The translations under genes and the position numbers were made by a program. Of a stretch of DNA of 53,002 bases, positions 28,056-36,762 are shown one piece after another. The stretch spans positions 1-53,002 of the forward strand of contig JANQRV010000035.1 of assembly GCA_028284395.1 (NCBI GenBank), written 5' to 3'. How positions within the stretch are numbered: the stretch's first letter is position 1; each line of letters opens with the position of its first letter. This stretch comes from Saprospiraceae bacterium. GTDB taxonomy: Bacteria > Bacteroidota > Bacteroidia > Chitinophagales > Saprospiraceae. The notes beneath the pieces were generated by a model. It had not been told where the DNA came from, did not search any database, and saw nothing but the letters and a program-made list of their open reading frames with translations.

Positions 28056-29012
28056 ATGCGAGTGAGATATACCATCTTTTTTGCCCTTTTATTTTCCAGC
28101 TATTTGATGGGGCAACAGCAAGATCACTTCACCCAGTTTATGCACAATCGACTGGGCATTAATCCCGCTTTTGCCGGTGCTGAAAATGCCCCTACTTTCA
28201 CGGCTTTGATGCGCAATCAATGGATTGGTTTTGAGGGAGCTCCGCAGACTCAGATGCTTTCGTTTCACATGCCGGTATTAAGTGAGAAAGTGGGACTGGG
28301 TGGAACCGTCTTGAGAAGCAGTATCGGGCTTACTGAGCGGTATACTGCAGGTCTTGATTATTCCTATCGCATTAGATTGGGGAATGGATTTTTCCGCATG
28401 GGATTGAAAACATCGGTCCGTTTAATCCGTATGGACTTTAGAAAGGCAGAGGGTACACAACCCGTTGATCAAGATCAGGCCATTCCCGTCGGATTTCAAA
28501 GCAAGTATGTGCCTAACTTCGGTGCCGGCATCTACTACCAGGGGAAGGACTTTTATTTTGGTGTTTCGGTCCCTCGGTTATTGGAAAATAATATCGATCT
28601 ATCGGATTCTGATCTTGTGATCAGTCGAGAGATTCAGCATTTTTATTTGAATGGAGGGATTACCTTCCGTTTAAGCGACGAGTCGGCGATTCAAACACAT
28701 ATGTTGTTGAAGTATGTTGAAGGGGCGCCATTTGACGGAGATATAAACATCAGTATGGTATTTGCAGAACGATTTACTGCTGGCCTATCCTATCGTTTAG
28801 GAGGATCTGAGGACGTTGGTTTTGGAGAAGCGTTTTCGGGTTTGATTGGAGTCGGCATTACAAAAAATATTGAATTGGGAATTTCATATGATTTTACTAT
28901 TTCGGAACTGAGACAGTACAGTAGCGGGACCATTGAAGCGATGTTGCGCTATCGCATCGGGAGTGGAGGTGAAGGACCCAACACTGATTTGAAGGATGCA
29001 AGAAATTTTTAA
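28056..29012 (+). CDS. PorP/SprF family type IX secretion membrane protein
   Basis: A 318-residue outer-membrane beta-barrel protein. After a signal peptide (ALLFSSYLMGQ) comes the family hallmark QDHFTQFMHNRLGINPAFAG (compare the xQYMxNxxxxNPAYAG pattern), then LMRNQWIGFEGAPQTQMLSFH. The rest is alternating beta strands ending in the aromatic-rich MLRYRIG. In Flavobacterium johnsoniae, SprF is needed for surface delivery of the adhesin SprB encoded next to it, and type B cargo genes are commonly followed by an SprF-like gene. It very likely serves the 2356-residue protein encoded directly upstream. The next gene begins 41 bases downstream. Confidence 0.95.
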   Translation: MRVRYTIFFALLFSSYLMGQQQDHFTQFMHNRLGINPAFAGAENAPTFTALMRNQWIGFEGAPQTQMLSFHMPVLSEKVGLGGTVLRSSIGLTERYTAGLDYSYRIRLGNGFFRMGLKTSVRLIRMDFRKAEGTQPVDQDQAIPVGFQSKYVPNFGAGIYYQGKDFYFGVSVPRLLENNIDLSDSDLVISREIQHFYLNGGITFRLSDESAIQTHMLLKYVEGAPFDGDINISMVFAERFTAGLSYRLGGSEDVGFGEAFSGLIGVGITKNIELGISYDFTISELRQYSSGTIEAMLRYRIGSGGEGPNTDLKDARNF

Positions 29013-29053
29013 TGTGAGATGAGCGTTCAAAATAGAATTATGATCAGGAAGAT

Positions 29054-31069
29054 ATGAAAAACTTTACCTTTTTAATTTTGCTGGCCTTTAATTGCTTTTT
29101 TGTCCCCTCTTTTGCTCAAAACAGTAAAAAGAAAAAGATCAAAAAGATAACGAGGGATATTGATCAGTCCATTACGTTGACGAATGCGATCAATATCAAT
29201 TCTCCGTTTCTACAATATGCGCCAACAATTTATGAAAATGGCCTGGTCTATGTTTCCCAATACAAAAATGGGCCGCAAGACCCTCGAACGGGTGAAACCC
29301 GCCACGAGGTTTTCTTTGCCGAGTTGGACCCAAATGGCATGCCTTCCAAACCCGCTCTCTTTTCGCTGGAAATCTATTCTCAATACAATGAGGGACCAGT
29401 AACTTTTAACAAACAGGGCGACCGGATCTTCTTTACCAGGACAAATATGAAAAATGGTACTCTGGTGGGAAATAGTGACGGAGAGATTCACATGAAAATT
29501 TATGAAGCGGAGAAAGGGTATTTTGACTGGGAAAATATTCGCGAATTACCTTTCAATGATGACAACTATGGCTGCCTCCACCCATCATTGTCTGCGGATG
29601 GTTCGAAGTTATTTTTTGCTTCTGATATGCCGGATGGTTACGGTGGTATGGACCTCTATTTTGTGCAGAAGATCGGCGATAAATGGTCGGATCCTATCAA
29701 TCTTGGTCCCGAGGTAAATACCTATAAGAACGAAGTCTTTCCCTTTATTCACGAAAGTGGGATTTTGTTTTTTACCTCTGATGGGCACAAGGGGTTTGGA
29801 GGACTCGATCTGTTTATGATTGATATCAGTACGAATCTTTGGGGGGAAGTCTTGAATCTTGGCCAACCTTTTAATACGGAGTCTGATGATTTGAGCATCG
29901 TTCTATCCGAAGATGGAAGCCGTGGATATTTTGCTTCTTCCCGCCAAGGAGGCTATGGAAAAGATGACATTTATCTATTTCAGGCTCCGGAAGGAATTAG
30001 AGGTCGACTTATGACGAAGTCGGTCAACAAGGAAGTGGTCGTTTATAACGGCGATTCCCAGCGACGTGTTTCCGGAGCAACCGTTCGGTTTTTTGAACGT
30101 TCGGCAGATGGGTTGATTAAGAACAAGGACCTTTACAATCTCGAGTTGTTGCCTTCAGCTTCCGGAGATGATCAACTGGTGTTTAACCTGGTGCGAAAGG
30201 ACGAAGATGAAATGGATACTCCGTTTTCCGTTACGGATGAGAAAGGGGAAGCTCTGGTGCGATTCGTGGAAGGCAAGGACTACCTGGTCATGGTCTCCAA
30301 GGCTGGATACATGACCCGGGAACTAACCTATATTTCCAAGAATTCACCGGTAGGGGCATTGGAAGTTGAATTAATGCCGAGCAATTGTATCACCTTAAAT
30401 GGTGTGGTCAAGGACCAGCGGTTTCAGAAGCCGGTCCCCAGAGCATCTGTTACGCTGGTAAACAAATGTGATAACAGTCGCGTTCAGCTGGTGACAAACC
30501 TGGACGGCGAATTTCAGGGGTGTTTGTCCATTGGCTGCGATTTTGATTTAGTCGGAGGTAAGCGGGGATATGCCGACGGGCGTCGGTCGGTTTCTACGGT
30601 TAGCATTCGAAATAAGAGGTCGCTAACCGCGGAGATCCTTCTTGCGCCGGATTCAGATCAATCCATCACCCAGCCAATCAATAAAGGGACCGTAATTGTT
30701 CTGGAAAAAATCTTCTACGACTTTGGGAAGTCAGATATCAGAGCTGGCTCAGTAAGGGATTTAGAGGCATTGGGAGAATTGCTCAATAAATATCCCAGCA
30801 TGGAGATTGAGCTAGGGGCTCATACTGATTCTAGAGGAGATGAGGACTCTAATCTGAAATTATCGCTGCGTCGTGCAGAGTCAGCAAAGCTGTTTTTGGT
30901 AGATAGAGGCATTGAAGCCAGTCGGATCACTGCCATCGGTTTTGGTGAATCGCAACCCAGGAACAACTGCGTCGACGGAGTGGATTGTACAGATGAAGAT
31001 TATCAATACAATCGCCGGATCGAAGTACGAGTGACAAGCATTAATGAAGCCTTTGCCAATCAATACTAA
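29054..31069 (+). CDS. PorE-like OmpA protein: PD40 propeller, carboxypeptidase-regulatory-like domain, OmpA
   Basis: A 671-residue periplasmic or outer-membrane protein. Signal peptide ILLAFNCFFVPSFAQ. Residues about 50-310 carry PD40/WD40-like propeller blades (LSADGSKLFFASDMPDGYGGMD, FTSDGHKGFGGLD, LSEDGSRGYFASSRQGGYGKDD). Residues about 445-530 form a carboxypeptidase-regulatory-like beta-sandwich (GVVKDQRFQKPVPRASVTL). Residues about 550-665 are an OmpA C-terminal domain (IFYDFGKSDIRAGSVRDL, LGAHTDSRGDEDSN, YNRRIEVRV). This order, minus the N-terminal TPR part, matches PorE, a T9SS component that binds peptidoglycan. It probably anchors the secretion or attachment complex for the upstream surface protein. 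It is last in the operon; no obvious terminator follows. Confidence 0.92.
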   Translation: MKNFTFLILLAFNCFFVPSFAQNSKKKKIKKITRDIDQSITLTNAININSPFLQYAPTIYENGLVYVSQYKNGPQDPRTGETRHEVFFAELDPNGMPSKPALFSLEIYSQYNEGPVTFNKQGDRIFFTRTNMKNGTLVGNSDGEIHMKIYEAEKGYFDWENIRELPFNDDNYGCLHPSLSADGSKLFFASDMPDGYGGMDLYFVQKIGDKWSDPINLGPEVNTYKNEVFPFIHESGILFFTSDGHKGFGGLDLFMIDISTNLWGEVLNLGQPFNTESDDLSIVLSEDGSRGYFASSRQGGYGKDDIYLFQAPEGIRGRLMTKSVNKEVVVYNGDSQRRVSGATVRFFERSADGLIKNKDLYNLELLPSASGDDQLVFNLVRKDEDEMDTPFSVTDEKGEALVRFVEGKDYLVMVSKAGYMTRELTYISKNSPVGALEVELMPSNCITLNGVVKDQRFQKPVPRASVTLVNKCDNSRVQLVTNLDGEFQGCLSIGCDFDLVGGKRGYADGRRSVSTVSIRNKRSLTAEILLAPDSDQSITQPINKGTVIVLEKIFYDFGKSDIRAGSVRDLEALGELLNKYPSMEIELGAHTDSRGDEDSNLKLSLRRAESAKLFLVDRGIEASRITAIGFGESQPRNNCVDGVDCTDEDYQYNRRIEVRVTSINEAFANQY

Positions 31070-31133
31070 TCATTAGCATAACGGACCAGGCTTTTGCGAA
31101 ATACTGTTCGGCGTAAATACAAAGTGGAGGCTT

Positions 31134-32162
31134 ATGTCAATTTTTCTTGCGGACAGTCTGCATATGGTTCAAAAACTCACCTTGCGGAAATGTTGGAATG
31201 CAATTAAAGTCATTGCCTCATTCTATCTGACTCGCTGGACCAAAAAGACCATACAATGGGGCTTGCCTTTTACCGTCTCTATCGAGCCCACTACCGCATG
31301 CAACCTCGGATGCCCAGAGTGTCCAAGTGGACTGAAGGCCTTTTCGAGACCGACCGGCAACCTTAAATCAGATTTTTTCAGAAACCTCATCAATGACAAC
31401 TACAAAGATCTGTTGTACTTGATTTTCTATTTTCAAGGAGAACCTTACATCAATCCCCGCTTCCTCGACATGGTCGCACACGCAGGAGCTCGTGGTATTT
31501 ATACAATTACCTCTACTAATGGGCATTTTTTAAATGATGACAATGCTCGGAAGACTGTAGAATCCGGCTTGGACCGTATGATTATTTCCGTCGACGGGAC
31601 CACGCAAGAAGTTTATGAGCAATACCGAAAGAATGGCAAATTAGAAGTCGTCTTACAAGGGGCCAGAAACATGGTGAAGTGGAAAAGAAAATTAGGCTCT
31701 AGAAAACCCCACCTCGTCTTCCAGTTTTTAGTTGTGAAGCCTAATGAACATCAAATTCCCGAGATCTATCGATTGGCAAAAGAAATTGGAGTGGATGAAG
31801 TCAAACTGAAGTCTGCCCAAGTTTATGATTACAAAAATGGGAATCCATTGATACCGACCAACGAGAAGTATTCTAGGTACAAAATGAATCACGACGGGAC
31901 TTACCGGGTCAAGAATAAACTGTTGAACCATTGCTGGAAACTCTGGCATGCTTGCGTGATCACTTGGGATGGGAAGGTGGTGCCATGTTGTTTTGACAAA
32001 GATGCTAAATACGAACTGGGGAGCTTAAAAAATGATTCATTGAAAGATGTATGGTACGGGAAAGATTATGATGCGTTTAGAGCACAAATTCTTGGCGGTC
32101 GTGACAAAATAGACATCTGTAACAACTGCACGGAAGGATGTAAAATTTGGCTAAACGAATAA
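31134..32162 (+). CDS. Radical SAM enzyme with SPASM-type C-terminus
   Basis: A 342-residue protein. The radical SAM cluster motif is in TACNLGCPECPSG (CxxxCxxC), followed by the GEP-type element YFQGEPYINP and STNGHFL. The C-terminal region carries a SPASM-like auxiliary cysteine set (HACVITWDGKVVPCCFDKD and ICNNCTEGC). SPASM enzymes modify peptides or carry out complex dehydrogenations; many small standalone members in Bacteroidota have no known substrate, and no short precursor peptide is evident next to it. The start at 31134 has a good Shine-Dalgarno-like GGAGG about 5 bases upstream, unusual among its neighbours, which favours it over the ATG at 31164. It is 64 bases after the T9SS operon. 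Confidence 0.9.
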   Translation: MSIFLADSLHMVQKLTLRKCWNAIKVIASFYLTRWTKKTIQWGLPFTVSIEPTTACNLGCPECPSGLKAFSRPTGNLKSDFFRNLINDNYKDLLYLIFYFQGEPYINPRFLDMVAHAGARGIYTITSTNGHFLNDDNARKTVESGLDRMIISVDGTTQEVYEQYRKNGKLEVVLQGARNMVKWKRKLGSRKPHLVFQFLVVKPNEHQIPEIYRLAKEIGVDEVKLKSAQVYDYKNGNPLIPTNEKYSRYKMNHDGTYRVKNKLLNHCWKLWHACVITWDGKVVPCCFDKDAKYELGSLKNDSLKDVWYGKDYDAFRAQILGGRDKIDICNNCTEGCKIWLNE

Positions 32163-32705
32163 AGGGCGGCATAATAAATGCGTGATTGGTGTTTATTCGA
32201 AACAAAAAGTATTGTTATTGTTGGTGGTTATTGGTTCTGTAACAAAGTGATTGCGGGTTATCCACAGGTTCTTCACAGAAATAATCTTGCGTATGTGGAT
32301 AAAAATGCGAAGAAATTTGAAATAAAATTTGTTTTTTTAGGAAAAATGCATCAATTTTGTATTCCAGTCGTAGATTAAGAATAAAGCGGAAATATCCCTT
32401 TGAACACAAACCAGATGATCGGGATGGGATCATTTATAGCATAGTGTAAGGTCTCCCCTGGATTTTCAAATGTAGTCTTTATAGGAATATCGTTGCTAAG
32501 TTGAGGATTCCTTCTTATTAGACTCCTTCCTCTTAGATTTTAGTACGAGTAATCGGACAGCAAACAAATCAACTGATACTCATTTATTGAGATAAAGTTC
32601 AGACCAATTTATATCACTGTATAGTAATCAAAGTGCTTTTGAGTAAGCTCTGGCTATGTGCCAGTATGGGCGTCGGTTATCGAATATATTAAAACTAAAA
32701 CAGTC
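32163..32705. other. Long intergenic region with DnaA boxes and AT-rich tracts
   Basis: 543 bases between the radical SAM and TPR genes. The left part (32163-32345) holds two perfect DnaA boxes and an AT-rich stretch (32308-32340). The right part (32350-32705) is A/T-rich without a convincing gene; the frame at 32178-32378 crosses the boxes and has no protein-like character. No tRNA or clear hairpin is visible. Confidence 0.5.
32258..32302. other. Two inverted perfect DnaA boxes next to an AT-rich tract (candidate origin or DnaA-control site)
   Basis: TTATCCACA at 32258-32266 on the plus strand and its reverse complement TGTGGATAA at 32294-32302, with a one-mismatch copy TTCTTCACA at 32269-32277 between them. 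Immediately to the right lies an A/T-rich run (32308-32340) like an unwinding element. dnaA is not in the window and gene strand does not switch here, so an origin is possible but not shown; a DnaA-titration or regulatory site is an alternative. Confidence 0.4.
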
Positions 32706-33731
32706 ATGGATACCTACAAGGTAATTTTTTCGGGCAGGCTAGAATTCGGAAATCCCAAGAGTTTTGGGAAGGTCCTGAAGATGTATCAACATCGGATGGA
32801 AAACTACTATAAAAACGAAATCATTCTCAATTGGGAAGATGTTTTCATAGAAGATGCTTCTGCCTTGAACGTGCCTCGATTGATTGCCAAGGCTTCCAAT
32901 AAATGGTGGAAAAATACGGTAAACCTTCTGGAATATGTAGCGCAGTACGCGGTAGCTGGAGATCTAAGTGTTTGGATGGTGGAACAAGGTAAGATATTGA
33001 AATATAGGATGATAGAGCCGCAGGGTGATAAGGTGGCGGTACAGTCTTTCTTAAAGGGAAGGGAATTGGTCAATGAAACAGGAAAAGAAGAAGAAGCCAA
33101 GCTTGCTTTGAGTCGTGCCATCGAAAAATTTGCCCGTCATGCCAAGGCGTACGAACGCCGTGGTTATGTAAATTACCACCTCGGAAACTACGAGGATGCG
33201 ATCTATGACTACTCGAAAAGTATCGATATCAATCCGAATGGTGCAGAAAGTTACCAGGGAAGAGCGTGGGTACTGGTTGCTCAAAATAAATATGAGGAAG
33301 CCATTGAGGATTTAGTTTTATGTATTAAGAAGTCCATTCCATTGCAACCAATGTACTGGCAGGCGAGGAGATTAAAGGCAGAGTGCCTTATTAAAATGAA
33401 TGACTTTGAGGGGGCTGCTCAGGATTTACGTTTATTTACGAAGCGAGAGTTCACGCCTGAAAATCCAAATTATAAGTGGCGCCGAAGCGTTTGGTTCAAG
33501 TATGGGAAAACATTGATGCAGTTAAAAGATCACCAAGCAGCGGCAGAAGCTTTTGATCAGGCGATGAAATTAGAGGATTTAGCTGGTAATGTTTCTGACG
33601 CGGAGTTGTTACTATATCGAGGTATGGCTTTTCATGAAGCGGGGCAAAATGGGTATCGGAGTGACTGGGAAGCTGCGGCAAATAAGGGGTCTGAAAGGGC
33701 AGCGGCTTTATTGGCTGAAGTGACGGTATAG
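32706..33731 (+). CDS. TPR-repeat protein
   Basis: A 341-residue protein. The first 120 residues (KVLKMYQHRMENYYKNEII, WKNTVNLLEYVAQYAVAGD) are not repeats and I do not recognise them. From about residue 130 there are tetratricopeptide repeats: LALSRAIEKFARHAKAYERR, GYVNYHLGNYEDAIYDYSKSI, AWVLVAQNKYEEAIEDL, ECLIKMNDFEGAAQDLR, and a later pair with GKTLMQLKDHQAAAEAFDQA. TPR arrays mediate protein-protein contacts. There is no signal peptide, so it is probably cytoplasmic. I start it at ATG 32706 (MDTYKVIFSGRLEFG); an upstream ATG at 32658 is possible. A strong hairpin terminator follows. Confidence 0.8.
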   Translation: MDTYKVIFSGRLEFGNPKSFGKVLKMYQHRMENYYKNEIILNWEDVFIEDASALNVPRLIAKASNKWWKNTVNLLEYVAQYAVAGDLSVWMVEQGKILKYRMIEPQGDKVAVQSFLKGRELVNETGKEEEAKLALSRAIEKFARHAKAYERRGYVNYHLGNYEDAIYDYSKSIDINPNGAESYQGRAWVLVAQNKYEEAIEDLVLCIKKSIPLQPMYWQARRLKAECLIKMNDFEGAAQDLRLFTKREFTPENPNYKWRRSVWFKYGKTLMQLKDHQAAAEAFDQAMKLEDLAGNVSDAELLLYRGMAFHEAGQNGYRSDWEAAANKGSERAAALLAEVTV

Positions 33732-33762
33732 TTTGATCAAGCTTTCATTTAATTGAAATAAG

Positions 33763-33802
33763 GAAATGAGCCTCGCAATAACAGAATTGCGAGGCTCATT
33801 TC
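33763..33802. terminator. Bidirectional terminator between convergent genes
   Basis: Arms 33763-33779 and 33786-33802 are perfect 17-base reverse complements with a 6-base loop, GC-rich at the core (GAGCCTCGC). T-rich or A-rich sequence on both flanks suits use by both the TPR gene and the leftward yqeY-like gene ending at 33815. Confidence 0.85.
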
Positions 33803-33814
33803 GTTTAGTTAAAT

Positions 33815-34261
33815 CTACTGCAGTAATTGTTTGACAACTGCGGAAATGGCTTTGCCATCTGCTTTGCCTGCCAATTGTTTTGAGGCCATGCCCATGACTT
33901 TCCCCATGTCTTTCATGGAGGAGGCTCCGGTAGTTTCGATGATTTTTTCCAGTACTTCCTTCAGGGCAGATTCGCTTAATTGCTCTGGCAGGTATTTCTC
34001 AATGATGTTTATTTCTTCTGTTTCCTTAGCTGCCAGGTCTTCCCGATTTTGTTTTTGATATATTTCCAAGGAATCGCGTCTTTGTTTGACGAGTTTTTGA
34101 AGCAATTTGATTTCCTTTTCAGTTGTCAATGATTCTCCACTTCCATCTGTCTTAGCCAGCAGGATGGCCGCCTTGATGGCCCTGATTCCTCGCATCGCAG
34201 TTTTGTCTTTCGCTTTCATGGCTGTTTTTAAGTCAGCTTGGATCTTTTCTTCAAGTGTCAT
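33815..34261 (-). CDS. GatB/YqeY domain protein
   Basis: A 148-residue YqeY-like protein. It has the family's N-terminal pattern MTLEEKIQADLKTAMKAKDK, the LLQKLVKQRRDSLEIYQKQNREDLAAKE segment, and a C-terminal YqeY/GatB tail domain (IIEKYLPEQLSESALKEV, MKDMGKVMGMASKQLAGKADG). The domain is related to the tRNA-binding end of the GatB amidotransferase; standalone YqeY proteins have no firmly established reaction. The length is normal. It lies 6 bases after the rsmA stop on the same strand, so the two are almost certainly one transcript, closed by the terminator at 33763-33802. Confidence 0.93.
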   Translation of the reverse strand: MTLEEKIQADLKTAMKAKDKTAMRGIRAIKAAILLAKTDGSGESLTTEKEIKLLQKLVKQRRDSLEIYQKQNREDLAAKETEEINIIEKYLPEQLSESALKEVLEKIIETTGASSMKDMGKVMGMASKQLAGKADGKAISAVVKQLLQ

Positions 34262-34267
34262 AGTTGA

Positions 34268-35044
34268 TTATTGTGATTTATAGATTTCTGCAGTTAGTTC
34301 AACAAAATCTTGAACAGATAGGTTCTCCGGCCGCTGTTTGAAGAAGGAGTCTTTTAATCTGTCCGGATCCTTTATTAAGGATTTCAAAGAGTTTCGCAAC
34401 ATCTTCCTTCTTTGACCAAATGATGTTTTGACCACTGTGCGGAGGTGGCTTTCCGAACATTCTTCCAAATGAGTGCGCTTTCTGATCAGTCGGATTACAC
34501 CTGAACGAACCTTTGGAGGAGGTGAGAAACTTGTGTTTTCTACATTGAAGAGATATTCACCCTCATAAAAGGCTTGTGAAAGCACACTTAGTACGCCATA
34601 AGCCTTTGTGTTGGGTTGTGCGGTAATGCGTTCGGCAACCTCCTTTTGGAACATTCCGGCCATACTTGGAATCAGCTCCTTATATTTCAGCATTTTAAAC
34701 AAAATCTGCGATGAAATATTATAGGGGTAGTTTCCAATCAAATGAAAGGGTTCTCCGTTAAATATCTTATCGAGTTCGATTTTCAAGAAATCAGCTTGAA
34801 TAACTTTGTCCCGGAATTCTGAAAAGTTCTTCTTTAGAAAGAAGATCATATCAGGGTCAGCATCGACCGCAATCAGGTGTTTGGTTCTTTGTATCAAGTA
34901 TTTCGTTAGAATCCCCTTGCCTGGTCCTACTTCCAATATATTAGAATCTGTATCTTTGCAGGGTAGACTTTGGGCAATTTTCTCAGCGATGAACTCATTG
35001 TTTAAGAAATGCTGGCCATATGATTTTTTTGCTTTCAACCGCAT
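34268..35044 (-). CDS. rsmA: 16S rRNA (adenine(1518)-N(6)/adenine(1519)-N(6))-dimethyltransferase
   Basis: A 258-residue RsmA/KsgA. The N-terminus AKKSYGQHFLNN is the family signature, followed by the SAM-binding motif LEVGPGKGILTKYL and the catalytic NYPYNISSQILFKM (the N-(L/Y)-P-Y motif). The later FSPPPKVRSGVIRL and the C-terminal helical part (TSFGQRRKMLRNSL) are also canonical. It dimethylates A1518 and A1519 in helix 45 of 16S rRNA using SAM during late small-subunit assembly. The start is ATG 35044, with a -7 box about 28 bases upstream. Confidence 0.97.
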   Translation of the reverse strand: MRLKAKKSYGQHFLNNEFIAEKIAQSLPCKDTDSNILEVGPGKGILTKYLIQRTKHLIAVDADPDMIFFLKKNFSEFRDKVIQADFLKIELDKIFNGEPFHLIGNYPYNISSQILFKMLKYKELIPSMAGMFQKEVAERITAQPNTKAYGVLSVLSQAFYEGEYLFNVENTSFSPPPKVRSGVIRLIRKRTHLEECSESHLRTVVKTSFGQRRKMLRNSLKSLIKDPDRLKDSFFKQRPENLSVQDFVELTAEIYKSQ

Positions 35045-35071
35045 TGCGTTTTAAAGTATACCTTTGTGGTT

Positions 35072-35079
35072 CAAATTTA
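35072..35079 (-). promoter_or_regulatory. -7 box of the rsmA-yqeY transcript
   Basis: On the minus strand the sequence is TAAATTTG, an exact TAnnTTTG match, 28 bases upstream of the rsmA ATG. No convincing TTG at the -33 position is seen. Confidence 0.4.
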
Positions 35080-35163
35080 GTAATGGATTCTTTGCGAGAA
35101 AGGTTCAGTTACTTATAACAAGAGCCAAATTAATTTATTTAATCTTCATATAAAAACCAGGAA

Positions 35164-36249
35164 ATGGAACGGTTAAAAATTGGAATCAGTATCGGGGATT
35201 TTAATGGTGTGGGTTTAGAGATCATATTGAAGACCCTGGGGCATAAGAAAGTTCTTGACTTTTGTGTGCCGATACTGTATGGATCGTCCAAAGTGGTTTC
35301 TTATCATAAGAATATTGTTGGGAGTAATCTTCAGTTTCAAACCATCAAATCGGTGGACAAACATTTCGCTGGCAAGGTCAATATCGTCAGTTGTTGGAAT
35401 GAGAATGTTACGATCACGCTTGGCAAGCCTTCTGAAATAAGTGGGAAATATGCCATTCAATCATTGGATGCGGCCGCCAATGATTTGAGGGATGGGCACC
35501 TCGATGCACTGATAACAGCTCCTATCAATAAACATGCTATGCAATTGGCAGGGTTTTCTTTCCCCGGGCATACAGAATACCTAACGAATAAATTTGAAAG
35601 TGAGGAGAGTCTGATGTTTATGGTAAGTGACCATCTTAGAGTTGGTCTGGTTACCAACCATTTGCCATTGGGAGATGTGACCGCGGCGCTGACTAAGGAA
35701 AAGATTGTTCGAAAGCTGAAGATTATGAATGAATCTCTAAAGATGGATTTTGGGATCGAACGCCCAAGTATTGCCATTTTGGGATTAAATCCTCACGCTG
35801 GAGATCAAGGGCTGCTTGGTGACGAGGAAGAAAAGCTGATCCGGCCAGTGATCATCGAAAACAAGAAGAAAGGAATGTTGGTGATGGGGCCGTTTTCTGC
35901 CGATGCTTTTTTTGGTTCCGGGCAATATACCAAGTTTGATGGAGTTTTAGCAATGTACCACGACCAGGGGTTGATTCCTTTTAAGGCTTTGTCTTTTGGG
36001 AAGGGAGTCAATTTTACTGCTGGACTGGAGGGAGTCAGAACTTCGCCGGACCACGGTACAGCGTATGATCTCGCCGGCAAAAACCAAGCGGAGCATTCTT
36101 CCTTTATGAATGCCCTATTTAAGGCAATCGACATCTCACGAAGTAGAAAAGATTACTTGGAATCGAGAAAAAATGCTCTTGTAAAAAGAGATCACAATTT
36201 TACTGAATCGAAGGTATCGGAAGACGAAGTAGTTGAAAATCAGGAATAA
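35164..36249 (+). CDS. pdxA: 4-hydroxythreonine-4-phosphate dehydrogenase
   Basis: A 361-residue PdxA. Signatures in order: ISIGDFNGVGLEIILKTL, ITAPINKHAMQLAGFSFPGHTEYL, LGLNPHAGDQGLLGDEE, and YHDQGLIPFKALSFGKGVNFTAGL followed by RTSPDHGTAYDLAGKNQA. The conserved His residues and Asp of these motifs bind the divalent metal. It oxidises 4-phosphohydroxy-L-threonine with NAD in the DXP-dependent route to pyridoxal phosphate. The gene is divergent from rsmA, a frequent neighbour of pdxA. The last 25 residues are a variable tail. The start ATG 35164 has a GGAAA sequence just before it. Confidence 0.97.
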   Translation: MERLKIGISIGDFNGVGLEIILKTLGHKKVLDFCVPILYGSSKVVSYHKNIVGSNLQFQTIKSVDKHFAGKVNIVSCWNENVTITLGKPSEISGKYAIQSLDAAANDLRDGHLDALITAPINKHAMQLAGFSFPGHTEYLTNKFESEESLMFMVSDHLRVGLVTNHLPLGDVTAALTKEKIVRKLKIMNESLKMDFGIERPSIAILGLNPHAGDQGLLGDEEEKLIRPVIIENKKKGMLVMGPFSADAFFGSGQYTKFDGVLAMYHDQGLIPFKALSFGKGVNFTAGLEGVRTSPDHGTAYDLAGKNQAEHSSFMNALFKAIDISRSRKDYLESRKNALVKRDHNFTESKVSEDEVVENQE

Positions 36250-36329
36250 TAATTAAGTCTAGGGGTTAAATTTTGACCGCTGGAGGATATCTGAAATTTT
36301 TTTTAGTTTCCAGGTGTTGTTATAATTAT

Positions 36330-36337
36330 TAATTTTG
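36330..36337 (+). promoter_or_regulatory. -7 box before the DksA-like gene
   Basis: TAATTTTG, an exact match to the consensus, 41 bases before the ATG at 36379. It would drive the DksA-like and lspA genes. The -33 element is not clear. Confidence 0.4.
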
Positions 36338-36378
36338 CGACATCCAATAACTATTATCTCACAAATTTTGAAAGTGAT

Positions 36379-36753
36379 ATGAGTCAGAAAGTTGAAATTA
36401 CTAGGTATTCTGATGTGGAATTAGACGAGTTTCGGATTTTGATTGAGGATAAACTGAAAAAAGCGAACGAACAACTGCAATTCTATCTCGATCAATTGTC
36501 GGGAATGGCCGAAAATCAAGAGGGAAAAATCAAGGGACTTGACGATGGGATCGGAACGGCCGAGAATGAGCGTTTGACTAGCCTGGCTGCTCGTCAGCGT
36601 AAACATATTCAACATTTAGATAACGCCCTGATTAGAATAAAGAATAAGGTATACGGGATTTGCCGGGTATCCGGTAAATTAATTTCTAAGGACCGACTCA
36701 GAGCTGTTCCTCATGCGACTTTAAGTATCGAAGCAAAACAACAAAGGAAGTAA
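36379..36753 (+). CDS. DksA/TraR-family protein with degenerate zinc finger
   Basis: A 124-residue protein. An N-terminal coiled coil (LIEDKLKKANEQLQFYLDQL) is followed by the DksA/TraR C-terminal region: ERLTSLAARQRKHIQHLDNALIRIKNKVYG, then ICRVSGKLISKDRLRAVPHATLSIEAKQ. In classical DksA this last part is a C4 zinc finger (CxxC...CxxC); here only the first Cys remains. This loss is common in Bacteroidota members, as I recall. It may bind RNA polymerase in the secondary channel and affect initiation, but the DksA-type acidic tip residues are not obvious, so that is inference. Its TAA lies 9 bases before the TTG start of lspA. Confidence 0.9.
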   Translation: MSQKVEITRYSDVELDEFRILIEDKLKKANEQLQFYLDQLSGMAENQEGKIKGLDDGIGTAENERLTSLAARQRKHIQHLDNALIRIKNKVYGICRVSGKLISKDRLRAVPHATLSIEAKQQRK

Positions 36754-36762
36754 CGGATCTAT

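Noticed and set aside
32178..32378. 66-codon frame in the DnaA-box region
   Set aside because: No family resemblance, no neighbour support, and it runs through the DnaA boxes and the AT-rich tract.
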